DNA from: an uncultured Chloroflexota bacterium
Lineage (GTDB): Bacteria; Chloroflexota; Limnocylindria; Limnocylindrales; Limnocylindraceae
Reading direction: 5' to 3'
Assembly (NCBI GenBank): GCA_937864085.1
Contig: CALMIH010000113.1
Coordinates: 1-15,958 of the forward strand
DNA length: 15,958 nucleotides
Numbering within the stretch: the stretch's first letter is position 1; each line of letters begins with the position of its first letter. Below, piece after piece: positions 13,623 to 15,958 of this stretch. The translations under genes and the position numbers were made by a program. The notes under the pieces are model-generated. The model saw only the letters and a program-made list of their open reading frames with translations, searched no databases and was not told the origin of the DNA.

Positions 13623-15018
13623 GTTGTGCGCCAGCAGGCTTCAACGCAGCTGCCTCTGAATCAAGATCCCCTCGCCCAACGCCGTAAAGATATGGCGATG
13701 AGAAGCGAGGCTGATGGATCACGGCGCGCAGTATTACCCGCGTCAGGCTGATTGCAGTGAACATGGAGCAGAGCACACCAATGATCAGCACAAGCGCAAA
13801 GCCCTTGATTGTTGACGATCCGAAGTAGAAGAGGATGAACGCCGTGATCAAGCTTGAGACGTTTGAGTCAAGGATGGAGTTCCAGGCACGGCTGAAACCA
13901 GCCTCGACTGCAGGGATGATGCCCTTCCCAATGCGCAACTCCTCTTTTGTCCGTTCAAAGATCAGGATGTTGGCGTCAACCGCCATACCGATCGAGAGGA
14001 CGAAGCCGGCAATGCCGGCTAGCGTCAGGGTGACGGGGATGAGACGGAAGAAGGCGAGGACGATCAACATGTAGAAGATCAGTGCTCCGCTCGCAACAAG
14101 GCCTGCGAGTCGGTAGTGCATGATCATGAAGAGGAAGACGAGCAGGATGCCAACCGCACCAGCGAAGAGCGCCTGACCGAGGAAGGCGGCGCCAAGCGTT
14201 GCCTTCACCTCCGTCACTCCAATCTCAGCGATCGGGAATGGGAGCGAACCGAACTTTAGAATGGTGACCAGGCTTGTCGCCTCTTCAAGCGCGAAGCCGC
14301 CGCCTGCACCACCACTGATCTGCCCCTCGCCGCCCGTGATCGCACTCTGGATGTACGGAGCTGAGACGATCGTGCCGTCTAGGGCGATCGCGAAGTACGA
14401 GCCAATGTTCTCGCTCGTATAGGTTGAGAAGAGGTCAGCCCCTTCAGACTTCAAGCTGAATGAGACGACGCGCTGACCCGTGTCGTCTGTTGAAACGTTC
14501 GAGGTGGAGATCTGGTCGCCAGAGAAGAGTGGCTTCAGTGTCGGGTCATCAAGCAGCGCCCCTTGGCCCGGGACTGGCTTCACGCCTGCTGTTGGCGCTC
14601 CCGTTGCAACATCGATTGACCCGTAGGTCTCCACAGGGAGTGGGATGAAGTCGAGTCGCCCCGTCGTGCCGAGGAGTGCGCGGATTGCGTCGGGGTCGCT
14701 GACGCCCGGAAGCTCCACGATGATGCGGTCGCTCCCCTGGGTCTGAACGAGCGGTTCAGCAACACCGGTGGAGTTGACGCGACGCTCAATGATGTCGCGA
14801 ATGGTTGCAACGTCTGCCGCGGTGGCGATCACACCATCTACGGGCTGGACCTGATACTCCACACGGAGGCCGCCACGAAGGTCAAGGCCGAGCTTCGTCT
14901 CAATCGGTCGCGTCCCATCTGTTGCTCGGCCATCCGGGAGCTTCAGATTCGGGAGGAGGTCGATTGCGAGAGCGAGGAGCCCAATGGCAAGGATCATGTA
15001 AGGCGTGAACTTCCGCAT
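13615..15018 (-). CDS. secD: Protein translocase subunit SecD
   Basis: 467 residues, within the family range. It has an N-terminal helix (about 6-22), then L-G-L-D-L-R-G-G-L (43-51), a large extracytoplasmic domain, and five membrane helices from about 277 on. The last part includes G-M-A-V-D-A-N-I-L-I-F-E-R (344-356), whose aspartate is tied to ion coupling, and D-S-N-V-S-S-L-I-T (384-392). A Gly-rich loop lies at 226-241. With SecF it forms the SecDF motor beside SecYEG. The ATG at 15018 has a weak AGGA site and lies 26 bases after the uvrC stop. Confidence 0.97.
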   Translation of the reverse strand: MRKFTPYMILAIGLLALAIDLLPNLKLPDGRATDGTRPIETKLGLDLRGGLRVEYQVQPVDGVIATAADVATIRDIIERRVNSTGVAEPLVQTQGSDRIIVELPGVSDPDAIRALLGTTGRLDFIPLPVETYGSIDVATGAPTAGVKPVPGQGALLDDPTLKPLFSGDQISTSNVSTDDTGQRVVSFSLKSEGADLFSTYTSENIGSYFAIALDGTIVSAPYIQSAITGGEGQISGGAGGGFALEEATSLVTILKFGSLPFPIAEIGVTEVKATLGAAFLGQALFAGAVGILLVFLFMIMHYRLAGLVASGALIFYMLIVLAFFRLIPVTLTLAGIAGFVLSIGMAVDANILIFERTKEELRIGKGIIPAVEAGFSRAWNSILDSNVSSLITAFILFYFGSSTIKGFALVLIIGVLCSMFTAISLTRVILRAVIHQPRFSSPYLYGVGRGDLDSEAAALKPAGAQHE

Positions 15019-15044
15019 TTGGGGAATCCTAGCAGGGGTGCCGA

Positions 15045-15958
15045 TCAGCGTCGGTCGGCGGCGAGCGCAGCACTGATCGTGGCGGCGAGGCGCTCCCCCA
15101 CTCCTGGGACGGCGGCGAGCTCTTCAGGGCTTGCCGCGGCAACCCCTGCGACAGAACCGAACTGGCGCAGCAGCGCCTTCCGACGCGCGGCGCCGAGCCC
15201 AGGGATGCTGTCCAGGCGGCTCTCCGTTGCTGCGCGACTCCTCAGGGTGCGGTGATAACCGACCGCAAAGCGGTGCGCCTCGTCACGCAGTCGCTGCAGC
15301 AGCCGCAACCCAGGATCAGTTGCTGGGAGCAGCAGTGGCGTGGTGGCTCCGCTCGGCCAGATCTCTTCTCGCTCTTTCGCAAGTCCAATCAACGGAATGT
15401 TGAGACCCGCCGCCTCAAGCACCGCGGCGGCGGCGGATACCTGTCCGCGACCACCGTCAATGACGAGGAGATCTGGGAGCGCCCATGCGCGCGCCTCCGC
15501 TTCGCCCGCCTTCTCACCATAGGTTCCAGCGCTCCGAGCGAAACGTCGCGTCAGCGCCTCCGTATGTGCGGCAAAGTCATCTTGGCCCTGCACGCCTTTG
15601 ATCTTGAAGCGACGGTACTCCTTAGGCGCAAGGCGCCCATCAATCGCAACGGTGAGCGAGGCGACGGTAAAGGAACCCTGGATCGTTGAGACGTCAGTGC
15701 ACTCAATGCGCGTCGGCGCGCTCGGAAGGTTCAGGGCAACGGTCAGGGCCGAGAGCGCCGCATCAGCGCGCTCGCGATCGGCATCATCCTCCGCCTCGCT
15801 GCGGATGAGTCCCTCCAGCGCATTCCGTTCAGCCAGGCGAAGGATGCGTACACGGTCACCACGCAGTGGGACGCGGAGTGCAACGCTCCCCTCCCGCCGC
15901 GCTGTCAGAAAGCCCTCAAGGTCCGGATCGCCGATCGGGAGCGCCGTAGCGATTGATG
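15045..15958 (-). CDS. uvrC: UvrABC system protein C, C-terminal part
   Basis: The last 303 residues of UvrC; the start is beyond base 15958. UvrC cuts on both sides of a lesion in nucleotide excision repair. The visible part holds the end of the middle region, the RNase H-like nuclease responsible for the 5' cut, and a C-terminal tandem helix-hairpin-helix. The likely catalytic residues (visible numbering) are Asp88 in E-C-T-D-V-S-T, Asp167 in V-I-D-G-G-R-G-Q, and Asp225 and His228 in R-D-E-A-H-R-F-A. Y-R-R-F-K-I-K (114-120) is also typical. The first motif differs from the common E-C-F-D-x-S-H/N. The hairpins lie at about 248-300 (I-P-G-L-G and V-P-G-V-G). The GIY-YIG domain would lie outside the window. 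Confidence 0.96.
   Translation of the reverse strand, partial: SIATALPIGDPDLEGFLTARREGSVALRVPLRGDRVRILRLAERNALEGLIRSEAEDDADRERADAALSALTVALNLPSAPTRIECTDVSTIQGSFTVASLTVAIDGRLAPKEYRRFKIKGVQGQDDFAAHTEALTRRFARSAGTYGEKAGEAEARAWALPDLLVIDGGRGQVSAAAAVLEAAGLNIPLIGLAKEREEIWPSGATTPLLLPATDPGLRLLQRLRDEAHRFAVGYHRTLRSRAATESRLDSIPGLGAARRKALLRQFGSVAGVAAASPEELAAVPGVGERLAATISAALAADRR

Noticed and set aside
15045..15593. A separate 182-residue gene starting at 15593
   Set aside because: The same frame stays open to the window edge and encodes further UvrC sequence, including the first catalytic Asp, so this is an internal GTG within uvrC.

Overview
The window is a GC-rich bacterial chromosome segment in which every supported gene lies on the minus strand. 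It reads right to left as one long run of 15 protein genes followed by a tRNA array. Several features fit a Chloroflexota-type bacterium with a compact, streamlined genome: the rapZ-yvcK-whiA trio typical of Gram-positive-related lineages, a type 2 PyrF, a SecDF pair plus a simple TatA/TatC pair, a cofactor-independent phosphoglycerate mutase, several GTG starts, and very tight packing with many 4-base start/stop overlaps. A freshwater Limnocylindria-like lineage is one possibility. The phylum call is inference from gene content and style, not from a marker-gene tree.

Layout in transcription order (high to low coordinates): uvrC (5' end outside the window), secD, secF, recJ, a membrane-anchored WD40/TolB-like propeller protein, pyrF, tatA, tatC, rapZ, yvcK, whiA, tpiA, gpmI, secG, and an extracytoplasmic family 5 solute-binding-like protein. 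Then come tRNA-Leu(CAG), tRNA-Leu(GAG), tRNA-Val(TAC), tRNA-Phe(GAA), tRNA-Gly(GCC) and a cut tRNA-Gln(TTG). Gaps between protein genes never exceed 69 bases. The largest non-coding stretch is the 124-base spacer between tRNA-Val and tRNA-Phe, which is unusually rich in inverted repeats.

Functionally the run mixes protein export (SecD, SecF, SecG, TatA, TatC), DNA repair (UvrC, RecJ), pyrimidine synthesis (PyrF), the cell-wall/carbon-balance cluster (RapZ, YvcK, WhiA) and lower glycolysis (TpiA, GpmI). The skeleton uvrC ... rapZ-yvcK-whiA ... tpiA ... secG matches an old gene order known from Actinobacteria. Here seven genes sit between uvrC and rapZ, gap and pgk are absent between whiA and tpiA, and gpmI stands between tpiA and secG. 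No mobile element, CRISPR array, prophage or classical U-tract terminator was seen. I found no clearly new defence or biosynthetic system. The points most worth a second look are the structured tRNA spacer, a perfect palindrome over the gpmI start codon, the shortened WhiA, and two uncharacterised envelope proteins.
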